A stretch of 64,000 bases of DNA from Clostridiales bacterium (GTDB lineage: Bacteria; Bacillota; Clostridia; Saccharofermentanales; Saccharofermentanaceae), in NCBI GenBank assembly GCA_017509205.1, contig JAFWQF010000019.1:1-64000 (forward strand). The letters are read 5' to 3'. The position numbers and the translations under genes were made by a program. Under the pieces are notes generated by a model. That model was not told the origin of the DNA and did no database searches. It worked only from the letters and a program-made list of their open reading frames with translations. How positions within the stretch are numbered: the first letter of the stretch is position 1; every line of letters begins with the position of its first letter. Positions 29,074-38,328 of this stretch are shown here, piece after piece.

Positions 29074-29574
29074 ATGGCTTTACGTAATCTTGTCATCGAA
29101 GGAGATCCGCTTCTCCGTAAAAAGTCCCGTCCCGTGGACGAGATCACACCCAGGATAATCAAGCTCCTTGATGATCTTGCGGATACAATGTATTACGAGA
29201 ACAGAGGCATCGGCATCGCGGCTCCCCAGGTCGGAGTATTAAGACGCGTCTTCATCGTAGACATAGGTGACGATCACGGAAAGATCGAGTTCATTAACCC
29301 TGAGATCATTGAAATGAGCGGCTCACAGGTCGGAAGCGAGGGCTGTCTTTCAGTTCCCGGCAAGACTTGTGAAGTAGACCGTCCTGACCATATCAAGGTT
29401 AAGGCTCTTGACCGTGACGGAAATGAGTTCGTTCTTGAGGCTGATGATCTTCTTGCAAGATGCATCTGCCATGAGAATGACCATCTTGACGGCATTCTTT
29501 TCATCGACAAGTCCGTAGACGGTAAGGTCTACAGAGTTGAAGAAGATGATGATGATGACGAAGAAGAGGAGTGA
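29074..29574 (+). CDS. def: Peptide deformylase
   Basis: Metal-dependent removal of the formyl group from nascent N-termini. All three motifs are present: GIGIAAPQVG (motif 1), EGCLSVPG (motif 2, metal-binding Cys) and CHENDHLDG (motif 3, HExDH). The 166 residues end in a strongly acidic Asp/Glu run. A GCGAGG-like ribosome binding site precedes the ATG. Followed by fmt, the classic pairing of deformylase with formyltransferase. Confidence 0.96.
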   Translation: MALRNLVIEGDPLLRKKSRPVDEITPRIIKLLDDLADTMYYENRGIGIAAPQVGVLRRVFIVDIGDDHGKIEFINPEIIEMSGSQVGSEGCLSVPGKTCEVDRPDHIKVKALDRDGNEFVLEADDLLARCICHENDHLDGILFIDKSVDGKVYRVEEDDDDDEEEE

Positions 29575-29580
29575 TTCCTT

Positions 29581-30549
29581 TTGATTAATCCTCACGATTT
29601 CAGAATCGTTTTCATGGGCACGCCTGAATTTGCAGCAGTCAATTTCAGGGCTCTTATAAGTGCCGGCTTTAACGTGGTTTTATGCTGCTGCCAGCCTGAC
29701 AAACCCGTCGGAAGAAAGCAGATCCTTACGCCTCCGCCGGTAAAGGTCGCAGCTCTTGAAAACAACATCGAAGTCTATCAGCCCAACACGCTGAAGACTG
29801 AAGAAGCATTTAACAAGATCTCGGAAGCAAAGCCTGACATGATCGTCACGGCTGCATACGGAAAACTTCTTCCTGTAAATGTTCTTGAGATCCCCAAATA
29901 CGGATGCATCAACTGTCACGGAAGCCTTCTTCCCGCAAGAAGAGGCTCTGCTCCCGTTCAGAGAGCCGTCATGGATGGAGACAAGGTTACGGGCATCACC
30001 ATCATGGAGATGGCAGAAGGAATGGATACGGGCGATATCCTCATTCAGAAGGAACTCGAGATCGGTCCCGACATGCATTCCGACGAGCTCATGATGGCAC
30101 TCGCTGAACTCTCTGCTTCAATGCTTCCTTCAGCTGTTACAGACATCGCAGAAGGAAAGATCACACCTGTTAAGCAGGACGATTCAAAAGCTACATACTG
30201 TCCGCCTTTATCTTCTGAGGAAGGTCATTTCACTTGGGACATGCCGGCACAGATAATACATAACAGAGTAAGAGCTCTCAGTTCCTGGCCCGGTGCATAT
30301 ACCGAGGCAGGTGACAGGAAGCTTAAGATCTACGATACAAGGATCTCAGCAGAACTTCCGCCTTTTGCGGATCTCTCAGTTGCAGAATCCGCTGCTCCCG
30401 GAACGGTAGTTGCCGCCAAGGGCGCTGATCTCATCGTTAAGTGCGGTGACGGTTTCATTAAGATCGTTGAACTCCAGTTTGCCGGCGGCAAGAGGCTCAT
30501 GGCAAGAGACGTTGCTCACAACTATAAGCCGGGACAGGTATTTTCCTGA
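29581..30549 (+). CDS. fmt: Methionyl-tRNA formyltransferase
   Basis: Formylates initiator Met-tRNA using 10-formyl-THF. The N-terminus reads FRIVFMGTPEFAAVNF. The catalytic region is CINCHGSLLPARRGSAPVQRA, with Asn, His and later MDTGD. The C-terminal OB-like domain starts at ~205. It begins with TTG at 29581, eight bases after GAGGAG; an internal ATG would truncate the conserved first strand. It is 322 residues, seven bases after def. Confidence 0.95.
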   Translation: MINPHDFRIVFMGTPEFAAVNFRALISAGFNVVLCCCQPDKPVGRKQILTPPPVKVAALENNIEVYQPNTLKTEEAFNKISEAKPDMIVTAAYGKLLPVNVLEIPKYGCINCHGSLLPARRGSAPVQRAVMDGDKVTGITIMEMAEGMDTGDILIQKELEIGPDMHSDELMMALAELSASMLPSAVTDIAEGKITPVKQDDSKATYCPPLSSEEGHFTWDMPAQIIHNRVRALSSWPGAYTEAGDRKLKIYDTRISAELPPFADLSVAESAAPGTVVAAKGADLIVKCGDGFIKIVELQFAGGKRLMARDVAHNYKPGQVFS

Positions 30550-30561
30550 TCAGAGGTATAA

Positions 30562-31989
30562 ATGAGTACGCAGATCAGATACAAGAAAAAGGACATCACC
30601 AAGCTCATAGAAGCAGGTAATGAGAGGGAGCTTTGCTTCCTGATGCTCTATCAGGTATATGTTGAAGGTGCTTTTTCGAATCTGGTAATAAAGAAAGCCG
30701 ACAAAGCAGCCGCTGAACTCGGCAGAAAGCTCGATTTCACCAGAGCTATGCTCTACGGAACTATCACTTACACATTTACGATCGATTTCCTCATAAGGCA
30801 CATAACCAAGGAAGAACCCGATGAGATGGATCCCGTTACGAGGACCATCATCAGGATGGCCATCTGGCAGCTCCAGTTCGGCGAGAACATCCCTGATTAC
30901 GCAGTTACGGATTCTTCTGTAGAGATCGCAAAGAAGTATAACCACAAGGTTTCAGGATATGTAAATGCAGTCGTAAGAAAATACGCATCAGCACCTGAAG
31001 CCAAGAAATACATCGAACAGTACAAGCCCGGCATCAGGGTTTCATTAAAGCCTGAGATCTACGGCATTTTCAAGAAGGATTTCGGAAAGGGAAGAGCTTA
31101 TGACATTGGCATGGCTTTCCTTAAGACCGCAGGCACGACCGTAAGATTTGACAGTTCAAAGATCGATCAGAATTCTCTCATCAATGAACTCAAATCAGCC
31201 GGTATATTTGCTCAGCCGGCAAAGCTTATCGCTGATGCCATTGAGATAACCGGAGGCCTTAAAGGTCTTGAGAATTCTGATATCTATTCCAAATACGGCA
31301 TGTTCATCCAGGGTGAAGCTGCAATGCTCGCATCACTCATAGCAGATCCGAAGGAAGGAAATAAGATCCTTGACTGCTGCTCAGCTCCCGGCGGAAAGTC
31401 TACTCACATGGCAACGATCTGCCATGACAACTGCACGATACTTTCATGCGATGTCAGTGAACCCAGGCTTCAGCTCGTGACTGAAAACGCAGACAGACTT
31501 GGACTTAAATCCATCTCCGTCAAATGCTGTGATGCCTCCAAGATAAGCAAGGAAAACAAAGACTTAAGAAAGTCTTTCGATCTTGTTCTCTGCGATGTTC
31601 CGTGCAGCGGTCTGGGCCTCATTGGAAGGAAGCCCGACATAAGGGAAAAGATCACTTTCGAGAGAATAGAAGAACTGCTCCCCATACAGGAAGCGATCCT
31701 GGACAGTGCATCCAAGATGGTAGCACCCGGCGGAACGCTTGTTTACTGCACATGCACGCTCAACAGCGATGAGAACGAATCGCAGGTTGCTGCATTCCTT
31801 GAATCACATAAGAGTTTCCACACGGTATCGATCACAAGATATCTTCCGGATTCCATATATCTCGATGACGAAAGAAAAGAAGCTGCCGAAAACGGTATGA
31901 TAACGCTTTTCCCTGATACTGACGGCTGTGAAGGATTCTTCATCTGCAGGATGGAGAAAGACAGAAAGGATGATCCGAGTGAAGGATAA
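30562..31989 (+). CDS. rsmB: 16S rRNA m5C967 methyltransferase RsmB
   Basis: SAM-dependent cytosine-C5 methyltransferase of 16S rRNA. An N-terminal NusB-like RNA-binding domain (~1-145) is followed by a Rossmann methyltransferase domain with CCSAPGGKSTHMA (SAM loop), CDVPCSGLGLIGRKPDI (one catalytic Cys) and LVYCTCTLNSDENE (the other conserved Cys). At 475 residues it is of normal length. Its last codons overlap the rlmN start. Confidence 0.95.
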   Translation: MSTQIRYKKKDITKLIEAGNERELCFLMLYQVYVEGAFSNLVIKKADKAAAELGRKLDFTRAMLYGTITYTFTIDFLIRHITKEEPDEMDPVTRTIIRMAIWQLQFGENIPDYAVTDSSVEIAKKYNHKVSGYVNAVVRKYASAPEAKKYIEQYKPGIRVSLKPEIYGIFKKDFGKGRAYDIGMAFLKTAGTTVRFDSSKIDQNSLINELKSAGIFAQPAKLIADAIEITGGLKGLENSDIYSKYGMFIQGEAAMLASLIADPKEGNKILDCCSAPGGKSTHMATICHDNCTILSCDVSEPRLQLVTENADRLGLKSISVKCCDASKISKENKDLRKSFDLVLCDVPCSGLGLIGRKPDIREKITFERIEELLPIQEAILDSASKMVAPGGTLVYCTCTLNSDENESQVAAFLESHKSFHTVSITRYLPDSIYLDDERKEAAENGMITLFPDTDGCEGFFICRMEKDRKDDPSEG

Positions 31990-33016
31990 GTTCTGCCTTG
32001 ATCTGACAAAAGAAGAACTTGAGATCTGGTGCAAGGAAAACGGCATCCAGTCTTACAGGGCCGGTCAGATCCATAAGTGGCTGTCTTCAGGCGTAACCGA
32101 TACTACTGACATGAACAACGTTCCTCTCGCAGTAAGAACCAAACTTGAGGAAAGCTTTATTTTCGGAAGCTTCAAGGTTCGTCAGAAGCTCGTGTCAGAG
32201 ATCGACGGCACCACCAAATTCGTATATGAACTTCATGACGGAAACATAATCGAGACCGTCGTAATGCGTTATAAAACAGGTCTTTCCGTATGCATTTCTT
32301 CACAGGCAGGATGCAAGATGGGCTGCACGTTCTGTGCTTCCGCAAAGCTCGGATTCGGAAGGTCACTTTCATCAGGCGAGATGTTCGCTCAGGTCGCTGT
32401 TTCCCAGAGAGAAATGGGAGAGAGGATCAGGAGCGTTGTGATCATGGGCATCGGCGAGCCTTTCGATAACTTCGATGCCGTTATAGGCTTTGTAAAGCTT
32501 GCAAATGACCCTAACGGACTCAATCTCGGTGCAAGGCACATCACGATCTCGACCTGCGGTCTTGTTCCCATGATCGATAAGTTCACGGAACTCGATCTTC
32601 AGGTAAACCTTTCAGTATCACTGCATGCCGCAACAGATGAGCTCAGAAAGCAGCTCATGCCGATCGCAAGGAAGTATGCTTTAAACGAGCTCATGGATGC
32701 ATGCCGCAGATACACATCCAAGACCAACAGAAGACTTACTTTTGAATACAGCCTCTTTGCCAACGTGAATGACAGCGAAAAGGATGCCGAAACGCTTGCA
32801 AGGCTCCTCGGTAAAGGCCTCTGGCACGTCAATCTCATTGCGGCAAACGAATTCCCCGGAAGCGATTACCACACTTCTCCGAAGCACAGGGTAAGAAGAT
32901 TCCAGGAGATACTCGAGTCAGGCGGAATCAATGCAACGCTTCGCAGGGAAATGGGTACGGACATAATGGCTGCCTGTGGTCAGCTCAGGCGCGGTATGGA
33001 GACTAAGGATCAGTGA
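31979..33016 (+). CDS. rlmN: Dual-specificity 23S rRNA/tRNA adenine-C2 methyltransferase RlmN
   Basis: Radical-SAM enzyme that methylates A2503 of 23S rRNA and A37 of some tRNAs. The CKMGCTFC cluster motif (CxxxCxxC) and the C-terminal ATDIMAACGQL-type Cys (here TDIMAACGQL), needed for the methyl relay, are present, as are VIMGIGEPF and NLSVSLHA. I place the start at GTG 31979, eight bases after AAGGA (345 aa); ATG 31970 is an alternative and the frame is open to 31928. It overlaps rsmB and shares four bases with prpC. Confidence 0.94.
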   Translation: MKDKFCLDLTKEELEIWCKENGIQSYRAGQIHKWLSSGVTDTTDMNNVPLAVRTKLEESFIFGSFKVRQKLVSEIDGTTKFVYELHDGNIIETVVMRYKTGLSVCISSQAGCKMGCTFCASAKLGFGRSLSSGEMFAQVAVSQREMGERIRSVVIMGIGEPFDNFDAVIGFVKLANDPNGLNLGARHITISTCGLVPMIDKFTELDLQVNLSVSLHAATDELRKQLMPIARKYALNELMDACRRYTSKTNRRLTFEYSLFANVNDSEKDAETLARLLGKGLWHVNLIAANEFPGSDYHTSPKHRVRRFQEILESGGINATLRREMGTDIMAACGQLRRGMETKDQ

Positions 33017-33768
33017 ATTACGCATTTGCCAGTGAAAAAGGTCCTGTAAGGGAATTAAACGAAGACTTCTGCGATGTCAGGATGATCGGAAGCTGTCTTT
33101 GCATGGCTGTTGCTGACGGTCTTGGCGGTGAAGTTTGCGGCGAGATCGCAAGCAGACTTGCAGTCGAGACTCTCATGAAAGAACTCGAAACGGATCCTGA
33201 AGTTCTCAAGAACGAAGACGTAATAAGTGATTATCTTTCTTCGGTTTTTAATAAGGTAAACGTTGAGATCTTAAGATACGGCTCAGAGCATCACGAATCA
33301 AAAGGAATGTGCACGACGCTTACAGTTGCTGTCCTTAACGACAGGAAGCTTTACATCTCACACATTGGTGATACGAGAGCATATCTTTGCCATGCCAGGG
33401 AGATCCAAAAGCTCACCAATGACCACAATAAAGCAGCAAAACTCGTAAAAGAAGGAATAATCACGGAAACTGAGGCGAAAGTGCATCCCGGGCGCAATGT
33501 GCTGCTTAAAGTCCTTGGTGAAAATGTATATCTCAAGCCCGATTTTTTTAGTTATAATTTAAGTTACGGTGATATCGTCATGCTAACCTCGGACGGTCTT
33601 TATGCGTTCGTGGAAAGGGAAGACTTTATTGCCGCGCTGAACCTTCGAAAGGACCTTAAGATGGTCTGCGACAGCCTCGTGGAAGCATCTTTGAGGAACG
33701 GAAGTTCAGACAACACGACGATAGTGGCCGGATTGTGCAGACCTTCCGGCGGTAATACAGGGGTATAA
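33013..33768 (+). CDS. prpC: PP2C-family serine/threonine phosphatase
   Basis: Metal-dependent protein phosphatase that reverses phosphorylation by the PASTA kinase encoded next. The motifs ELNEDFCDV, VADGLGGEVCGEIA, ISHIGDTRAYL, MLTSDGLYAFV and GSSDNTTIVA supply the acidic metal-binding residues. The 251 residues are started at GTG 33013, which overlaps the rlmN stop by four bases (GTGA). The prpC-prkC pair is standard in Gram-positive genomes. Confidence 0.95.
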   Translation: MNYAFASEKGPVRELNEDFCDVRMIGSCLCMAVADGLGGEVCGEIASRLAVETLMKELETDPEVLKNEDVISDYLSSVFNKVNVEILRYGSEHHESKGMCTTLTVAVLNDRKLYISHIGDTRAYLCHAREIQKLTNDHNKAAKLVKEGIITETEAKVHPGRNVLLKVLGENVYLKPDFFSYNLSYGDIVMLTSDGLYAFVEREDFIAALNLRKDLKMVCDSLVEASLRNGSSDNTTIVAGLCRPSGGNTGV

Positions 33769-33772
33769 AGTA

Positions 33773-35953
33773 ATGGCAAATCAGGCACACGGCCCGGAGG
33801 GCATGATATTTGCGAACAAGTACCGCATCGTAAAGCTTATCGGCAGCGGCGGAATGGCAAATGTTTACCTCGGAATAGACATGAACACCGGTTTGAACGT
33901 CGCTATTAAGATCCTTAAACCGGAATACTCATCGGATGACGAATTCATCCGCCGTTTCGATTCAGAAGCAAAAGCTGTCGCTTCACTCGATCACTCCAAC
34001 ATCGTTAAGGTTTTCGGTGTAGGCCACGAAGGACAGTTCCGTTATATCGTAGAGGAATATGTTGAAGGCATCACGGTCAAGGATCTGATCAACCAGAACG
34101 GACACCTGGACTGGAGAAATGCAGTCCCGATCGTTATCCAGATCAGCCTTGCTTTGGATTATGCTCATCAGAAGGGCATCGTTCACCGTGACATCAAGCC
34201 TCAGAACATCCTCATTTCAAGAGACAAGGTTTCAAAGATAACAGACTTCGGCATTGCACGTGCGGCTTCATCCACAACGATCACAATGACCGGCGGCGTT
34301 ATCGGTTCAGTACATTATTTCTCGCCCGAGCAGGCCAGGGGAAGCAAGGTAGGTCCCCAGTCCGACATCTATTCGATCGGTGTTACGCTTTTCGAGATGG
34401 TAACAGGACGTGTTCCTTTTGACGGCGAATCCAATGTTTCAATTGCAGTTAAGCATCTTCAGGAGAATCCGCCTTCGGCTTCTTCAATGATGCAGGGCAT
34501 TCCTCAGGGTCTTGATGCCATCATCAACAAGTGCATGCAGAAGTCTCCTGAGAGAAGATATCAGACAATGAGACAGCTGGTAGACGAGCTCGATGCTCTC
34601 CTCGTTGATCCTAACGGCGTTTACGGTGTCATCACCGAAACAAGCGAGCATACTGCAGTATCTGAGCCCAACATCTCATTCAGACAGAATCCTGAATACG
34701 ACAAGATCAGCGAGATCGAGAAGAGTGCTGAGGCAATCAGGCTCTCAAGATACAGGGACAACATCCTGTTAGCGCTCATTATCACCGTTATCGTCGGTGT
34801 TCTGATCGGTCTTGGCGTACTTGTCATCAAGTCAGTGCATAATGCGACCAACATCGAGCAGAACCTTGATTACACGGTCAAGAACTATGTCGGAATGAAG
34901 GCCGAGGACGCCATTAAGGAACTTGAGACAAACAAGATCAACTATTCCGTTGAATATGAGAAGAGCGAAGAGTTCCAGCCCGGTCTCGTCATCGCTCAGA
35001 GCATCAGCGAAGGCGTTGTCATCACAGCAGGCAGCACTTTCAGCAAGCTTGTAATCACAGTTTCTTCTGCTGATGAGACCATCACGCTCGCCGATTATTC
35101 CGGCGTTGACTACAAGGATGTTTACTCATCACTTACCGCACTTAACCTCGAAGTATCCTTGAGGCCTGAGCCTTCTGATACTGTTGAGCCCGGTCTCGTC
35201 ATCAAGACAGAGCCTGCAGCAGGAACAACGGTTCCCAGAGGATCCGCAGTAGTCATCATTTATGCTACAGAGCCTACGAGCAGCGTAATCCCTGACGTTA
35301 TCGGCAAGTCCGTAAAGGCTGCAAAAGAACAGCTCGAGAAGAACAATCTCTCATTCACGCTCGAAGGTTCCGCTGAAGTCATGAAGCTCAAGGAAACAGA
35401 GCAGATCGTTCTGCTTACTGACCCTGTACCCGGAACATCCGTTGCAAGACAGTCTTCAGTCAAGCTCTACATCGGTACCAAGGAAGACTACAAGAACGGC
35501 GGTACGCCGACACCCACACCTCCGCAGATCGTTGTAACGGTTAAGGTTGGTGAAGGAAGCGGTACCGTTACAGGCGGCGGCTCTTACGATGAGGGCACCC
35601 AGGTAACTCTCACGGCTACACCTGCATCCGGATTCAAGTTCGATTCTTGGGTAGACGGCGACGGCGAGATCGTATCGCTCACAAGCAACTTCACATTCGA
35701 AGTAGGCAATGCAAACGTTGCATTCTATGCAATCTTCAAGTCTGCACCTACGCCTACACCGATACCGCCGGCAACTCCGACACCGGAGCCTGTTCCTACG
35801 CCGACACCGATACCTACTCCGACTCCGGTTCCCACACCGACACCGGTTCCGGAACCTACGATGCCGACCATAGACCCGCCTCCGCCGCCGACACAGCCGA
35901 CGGAGCCTACCAAGCCGACTCTCAAGGACGGCCCTGACAAGCCCGAAGGCTGA
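33773..35953 (+). CDS. prkC: PASTA-domain Ser/Thr kinase with InlB-type repeat and proline-rich tail
   Basis: Membrane receptor kinase that senses peptidoglycan fragments or lipid II and controls growth, division or germination. The N-terminal kinase (~18-280) has GSGGMANVYLG, VAIKIL (ATP Lys), VHRDIKPQN, ITDFGIA and SPEQARG. A membrane helix lies at ~330-353. Three PASTA repeats follow (~366-572). Unlike typical PrkC, the outside part continues with a divergent InlB B-repeat (~585-655: VGEGSGTVTGGGSYDEGTQV...SGFKFDSWVDGDG) and a ~65-residue Pro/Thr-rich tail of PTP units. The last two parts suggest contact with the wall matrix. It starts four bases after prpC. Confidence 0.94.
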   Translation: MANQAHGPEGMIFANKYRIVKLIGSGGMANVYLGIDMNTGLNVAIKILKPEYSSDDEFIRRFDSEAKAVASLDHSNIVKVFGVGHEGQFRYIVEEYVEGITVKDLINQNGHLDWRNAVPIVIQISLALDYAHQKGIVHRDIKPQNILISRDKVSKITDFGIARAASSTTITMTGGVIGSVHYFSPEQARGSKVGPQSDIYSIGVTLFEMVTGRVPFDGESNVSIAVKHLQENPPSASSMMQGIPQGLDAIINKCMQKSPERRYQTMRQLVDELDALLVDPNGVYGVITETSEHTAVSEPNISFRQNPEYDKISEIEKSAEAIRLSRYRDNILLALIITVIVGVLIGLGVLVIKSVHNATNIEQNLDYTVKNYVGMKAEDAIKELETNKINYSVEYEKSEEFQPGLVIAQSISEGVVITAGSTFSKLVITVSSADETITLADYSGVDYKDVYSSLTALNLEVSLRPEPSDTVEPGLVIKTEPAAGTTVPRGSAVVIIYATEPTSSVIPDVIGKSVKAAKEQLEKNNLSFTLEGSAEVMKLKETEQIVLLTDPVPGTSVARQSSVKLYIGTKEDYKNGGTPTPTPPQIVVTVKVGEGSGTVTGGGSYDEGTQVTLTATPASGFKFDSWVDGDGEIVSLTSNFTFEVGNANVAFYAIFKSAPTPTPIPPATPTPEPVPTPTPIPTPTPVPTPTPVPEPTMPTIDPPPPPTQPTEPTKPTLKDGPDKPEG

Positions 35954-35973
35954 CATATACAAGGGCGTTGTAT

Positions 35974-36900
35974 ATGGGTTCAGACGGAAGGATTGAAGGA
36001 ATAATAACCAAAGGCGTTGGCGGATTATATACCGTAAGGATCAGCGATGATTCCGGTGTAAGGAAAGTCTACTGCTCGGTAAGAGGCATCTTCAGGCAGA
36101 AAGATTTCATTCCGCAGGCAGGTGATACCGTATATATCGAAGAGTCCGGTGACGTTGACATTCCTTATGTCATCAGTGCTTTTGCGCCCAGGAGAAACAG
36201 CCTCATGAGGCCTCCTCTCGCAAATGTGGATTATCTGCTCCTGACATTCTCGGTCATAGAGCCCGTTCCTGATCTCAAGCTTCTTGATAAGATGCTCATA
36301 ATATCAGGAGTACTCGGCATCAAGCCCGTGATCATCTTCACCAAGAGCGATCTTGGCCAGGAAGAGGCAGATAAACTTGCCGGCATCTATAAGAATGCAG
36401 GTTTTGACGTCATGATCTCATCGCCTGAAAATCCTGTATCGAAAGAGATGCTTATGGAGCTGACCGGAAGCGGGATCTCTGCTTTTGCAGGACCTTCGGG
36501 AGTCGGAAAGAGCTCACTTTGCAACCGTATTCTCGGCACCCGTGCCATGGAAACAAACACCATCAGCGTAAAGCTTAAAAGAGGAAGACACACGACCCGT
36601 CACTGCGAGCTTCATGACTTCGGAGACGGTTTCATAACGGACACGCCGGGATTTACTTCGCTGTCTTTGTTTGAACTCGACATTACCCATAAGGATATCT
36701 GCAAAGGTTATCCCGAGATAATGAAATACGCAAAGGAATGCAGATACGATGACTGCGGCCATGTCGGAGAAGCCGGATGTGCTGTGGACGAAGCGTTTCA
36801 AAAGTGTATGATAGACGAGGGAAGAATGCAAAGATACAGAGAATTCTATAAAGAACTCTACGATAACCGTAACAACTATAAACGGAGGAAGAGAAAATGA
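35974..36900 (+). CDS. rsgA: Ribosome small-subunit-dependent GTPase A
   Basis: Circularly permuted GTPase acting in 30S maturation. An N-terminal OB fold is followed by G4 FTKSD, then G1 GPSGVGKSSLCN, then G3 DTPGF, the permuted order characteristic of RsgA. The C-terminal Zn knuckle is CRYDDCGHVGEAGC. The longest frame begins at a TTG at 35968, but ATG 35974 is eight bases from AAGGG and gives the usual N-terminus (308 aa). The stop overlaps the rpe ATG. Confidence 0.95.
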   Translation: MGSDGRIEGIITKGVGGLYTVRISDDSGVRKVYCSVRGIFRQKDFIPQAGDTVYIEESGDVDIPYVISAFAPRRNSLMRPPLANVDYLLLTFSVIEPVPDLKLLDKMLIISGVLGIKPVIIFTKSDLGQEEADKLAGIYKNAGFDVMISSPENPVSKEMLMELTGSGISAFAGPSGVGKSSLCNRILGTRAMETNTISVKLKRGRHTTRHCELHDFGDGFITDTPGFTSLSLFELDITHKDICKGYPEIMKYAKECRYDDCGHVGEAGCAVDEAFQKCMIDEGRMQRYREFYKELYDNRNNYKRRKRK

Positions 36901-37559
36901 GTGATTTTGAGATAGCGCCGTCGGTTCTTGCTGCTGATTTCGGATATCTCATGCGTGATATCAAGGCTGTTGAAGGAAAGACAAACTACCTTCATCTTGA
37001 TGTCATGGACGGTCATTTCGTTGATAATCTCTCGATCGGTGTACCAGTCGTTGAATGCATAAGAAAATACACGGACATGTTCTTTGACGTGCATCTCATG
37101 CTCACTAATCCCGAAAAGTTCATTAAGCCTTTTGCCGATGCAGGTGCCAGCATGATCACTTTTCATATCGAATGCACCAAGGATCCTGAAGGTCTCATAA
37201 AGCTCATCAGGTCATACGGTCTCAAGGTCGGCATCTCCATTCATCCTCATACACCCATCGAAGAAGTTCTTCCGTTTGCGGATAAAGTCGATCTCATCCT
37301 TGTAATGACTGTCGTTCCCGGCTTCGGCGGCTCTTCATATCTGAACGGTTCTGACGAGAGGATCGCAGCTGTCAGAAAAGCAATCGATGAAAAGGGAGCC
37401 AAAACATTCCTTTCCGTTGACGGCGGCATAAACAAGAAGACCATAAAGGAAGCTTACGATTCAGGAGCAAGGTATTTCGTTGCCGGAAGCGCTGTTTTCG
37501 GTGCCGAAGATGCAGGCAAGGCAGTTGAGGAACTCAGGTCGTGCATTACTATGTCATAA
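36897..37559 (+). CDS. rpe: Ribulose-phosphate 3-epimerase
   Basis: Interconverts ribulose-5-phosphate and xylulose-5-phosphate in the pentose phosphate pathway. TIM-barrel signatures are present: PSVLAADFGYL, LHLDVMDGHFVDN (metal-binding His/Asp), VHLMLTNPEK, VMTVVPGFGGSSY and SVDGGINKKT. It is 220 residues with an ATGA overlap with rsgA. The order rsgA-rpe-thiN is widespread in Bacillota. Confidence 0.96.
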   Translation: MSDFEIAPSVLAADFGYLMRDIKAVEGKTNYLHLDVMDGHFVDNLSIGVPVVECIRKYTDMFFDVHLMLTNPEKFIKPFADAGASMITFHIECTKDPEGLIKLIRSYGLKVGISIHPHTPIEEVLPFADKVDLILVMTVVPGFGGSSYLNGSDERIAAVRKAIDEKGAKTFLSVDGGINKKTIKEAYDSGARYFVAGSAVFGAEDAGKAVEELRSCITMS

Positions 37560-38185
37560 CAGGCGGACCGCTTACCCCTGAAGCAGCAGGAGTAATAGGA
37601 GAGGGTGAGGTCATCGCAGCTGATGCCGGAATCGATTTCTGCCTGGCGCATGACATCAGACCTTCTTTTGCCATCGGTGATTTTGATTCCGTAACGCCTT
37701 CAGGTCTTGAGCAGATCAGGCAGTCAGGTGTTCCTCTTAAGACTTATCCTGTCGAAAAGGACATGACCGATACCGAGCTTGCTCTTTCAATGATCCCTTC
37801 TGATGCTGAAGTAACCGTTATTTGCCCACAGTCCGGAAGGTTGGATCACACGATCGCCAACATACAGCTTGCTTCCAGGCTTCATTCTGAAGGAAGGAAC
37901 ATAACTCTCGATGACGGCATAACAAGTGTTCAGTTCCTTTCTGACGGAGAATCACTGTTTGCAGACCTTACGAGATGGGGTGATGAATCAGCAGTCTCAC
38001 TCGTTCCTCTTGATAAGACAATAATTGGAGTTACCACAGAAGGACTCTACTATTCTTTGAATAATGAAAACCTTGAATTCGGTTCGACTCTTTCTTATTC
38101 GAACAAGCCTGAAGAAGGAGCTTCAAAAGCCCGTATCTCAATAGTTCAGGGGCATCTTGCCGTAATCGTCGGCAGGGCTGTTTGA
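37541..38185 (+). CDS. thiN: Thiamine pyrophosphokinase
   Basis: Transfers pyrophosphate from ATP to thiamine to make ThDP. The 214 residues contain AADAGIDFCLAHDI, IGDFDSV, EKDMTDTELAL and SGRLDHTIANIQLA, the conserved Asp-rich substrate and metal motifs. It starts at GTG 37541, 19 bases inside rpe, so translation is probably coupled. It is the last gene of the long operon beginning with punA; a strong hairpin follows at 38259-38296. Confidence 0.93.
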   Translation: MHYYVITGGPLTPEAAGVIGEGEVIAADAGIDFCLAHDIRPSFAIGDFDSVTPSGLEQIRQSGVPLKTYPVEKDMTDTELALSMIPSDAEVTVICPQSGRLDHTIANIQLASRLHSEGRNITLDDGITSVQFLSDGESLFADLTRWGDESAVSLVPLDKTIIGVTTEGLYYSLNNENLEFGSTLSYSNKPEEGASKARISIVQGHLAVIVGRAV

Positions 38186-38209
38186 ACCGAAAATTGAGAC
38201 TTTTTCGTA

Positions 38210-38238
38210 TTGAATGAGACTCTGATCGCTCCTATACT
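38210..38238 (+). promoter_or_regulatory. Putative promoter upstream of a leader terminator and the DUF5688 gene
   Basis: TTGAAT (38210-38215) and TATACT (38233-38238) with a 17-bp spacer. Transcription would start near 38245, just before a perfect terminator hairpin, so transcripts from here would be attenuated unless the hairpin is overcome. Confidence 0.55.
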
Positions 38239-38258
38239 GATAATGCAAAAGAAATGAG

Positions 38259-38296
38259 CGCATCTTTTGGACAAAAGTCCGGAAGGTGCGTTTTTT
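38259..38296 (+). terminator. Strong intrinsic terminator or attenuator before the DUF5688 gene
   Basis: A 14-pair uninterrupted stem (38259-38272 with 38277-38290, including G.U pairs) with an AAAA loop, followed directly by six T residues. It lies 73 bp after thiN and 33 bp before the DUF5688 start. It may terminate the long upstream operon, attenuate the local promoter at 38210-38238, or both. An open frame from ATG 38254 runs through the hairpin in frame with the downstream gene but lacks a ribosome binding site. Confidence 0.85.
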
Positions 38297-38328
38297 CATG
38301 CAAAAAATCAGTCAGGAGGACATTAAAG

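Noticed and set aside
29511-29518. Additional copies of the 8-bp array core, here and at 51246-51253 and 62655-62662
   Set aside because: They lie singly inside def, argG and the U32 gene without a partner at 32 bp. About two such matches are expected by chance in 64 kb on both strands.
35456-35962. Arg/Cys-rich 168-residue minus-strand frame
   Set aside because: Produced by reading the Pro/Thr-repeat tail of prkC in antisense; low complexity and no start signal.
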